This document shows positions 63,328-64,000 of a stretch of DNA of 64,000 bases, in pieces. Position numbers and translations under genes: made by a program. Below the pieces are notes generated by a model, which was not told the origin of the DNA, ran no database searches, and saw only the letters and a program-made list of their open reading frames with translations. The DNA is from Annulohypoxylon bovei var. microspora (lineage: Eukaryota > Ascomycota > Sordariomycetes > Xylariales > Hypoxylaceae). Position 1 is the first letter of the stretch. Every line of letters begins with the position of its first letter. The stretch lies in assembly GCA_022836615.1 (NCBI GenBank), contig MU405225.1:62001-126000 (forward strand), in the 5' to 3' direction.

Positions 63328-63761
63328 TGTCACTGGGACATTATATGACGTGACGTTGGCTCTATGCTCGATGATTCGTTTAGGTGGCTGGCGTGCGATA
63401 TTATGCGGCTTAATAATATACTGTTATATAGTCCGCTCTCCCCGACAAGTTGCCAAAGCGAACAGCTAGGTCATTCCTAGTCCATCTTGTATCCATATAC
63501 CTCGACGAATTTCAACGGGTTTGGTAAACTAACCTAGCTAGGCAGATATCTATTAACCCCTTTCCTTATAGTTAGTATTCGCGTGCGCTCTTAAAGTTTC
63601 CATCCCGTAGACAGGATCTGCTTCGAACGGTTTCGGTCCCTAGGACCCAGTCTATCCTCCAATATTGACTGAAGTCTAGACGGACCGGCTCGTATTATCC
63701 AGTTATCTTTACCGGTTCAGAACTAAAATACTTGGGTACTTTACGGTCACGATACCTAATG

Positions 63762-63780
63762 TACCTACCTACCTAGGTAG
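63762..63780. repeat. TACCTA/TAGGTA palindrome
   Basis: TACCTACCTACCTAGGTAG, a further member of the dispersed family. Confidence 0.85.
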
Positions 63781-64000
63781 CTTACGAGACATGGTTTACG
63801 ATATATGCTCAGGCATATCATACCGATTTTTGAATTGGAGAATATTAACCCCATCAAAATTGAGCTGAATTTTATCGACGGCCGGGTACATGTCGATACC
63901 CCTTTTTCGATAACGCGCTCATCTAAACGGCCGACCCAAGCTGTTGGCTCCGTTACATCTCCTGTGTATATACTCCCTATTCGGATGCCTGCCCAGCTCA

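Larger units (their letters stand above)
60532..64000. other. Gene-poor right end
   Basis: 3.5 kb with no recognised gene up to the edge. Contains TACCTA/TAGGTA elements near 61207, 63310 and 63762, and a perfect-looking GTGTACACGTGTATACACGTACAC palindrome near 60886-60909. Confidence 0.5.

Overview
The window looks like nuclear DNA of a filamentous ascomycete (Pezizomycotina, probably Sordariomycetes). The evidence is short GT..AG introns (about 50-150 nt) in otherwise dense coding regions, a dispersed single 5S rRNA gene, a NUC-2/PHO81-type SPX-ankyrin-GDPD regulator, secreted amidase and GPI-type phosphatase relatives, and many copies of a TACCTA/TAGGTA palindrome between genes. All exon joins given here were made by eye from reading frame, splice signals and family resemblance; no alignment was run.

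Left edge (1-8.3 kb): the start of an F-box-like gene running off the left end (minus strand), a secreted amidase-signature enzyme (plus, 1813-3956), and a four-finger C2H2 transcription factor with a Gln/Pro-rich tail (minus, 6692-8288).

8.3-32.2 kb is a gene desert of about 24 kb. The only confident gene in it is a 5S rRNA gene at 30232-30351. Otherwise it holds short tandem repeats and TACCTA/TAGGTA motifs.

32.2-53.3 kb is a compact block of conserved genes. In order: the mitochondrial i-AAA protease YME1 (minus), the phosphate-sensing regulator NUC-2/PHO81 (minus), a large PPR-like, probably mitochondrial protein (minus), a CZIB/UPF0587 zinc-binding protein (plus), the spliceosomal SmF protein (plus), the arginine methyltransferase PRMT5/Skb1 (minus), prefoldin subunit 4 (plus), and a secreted, probably GPI-anchored App1-type phosphatase-domain protein (plus). 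They act separately (mitochondrial proteostasis, phosphate signalling, RNA processing, protein methylation, chaperoning); nothing suggests a shared pathway. PRMT5 methylates Sm proteins in other eukaryotes, and SmF is its convergent neighbour, but SmF is not one of the classical substrates, so I treat this as coincidence.

53.3-64 kb is again gene-poor. I recognise only one gene there, a small Cys-rich protein of unknown function at 60121-60531 (minus), plus several TACCTA/TAGGTA palindromes. I found no transposon, CRISPR array, secondary-metabolite cluster or other obviously new multi-gene system. The most unusual items are the 5S variant, the Cys-rich orphan, the changed catalytic motif of the App1-like protein and the dispersed palindromes.
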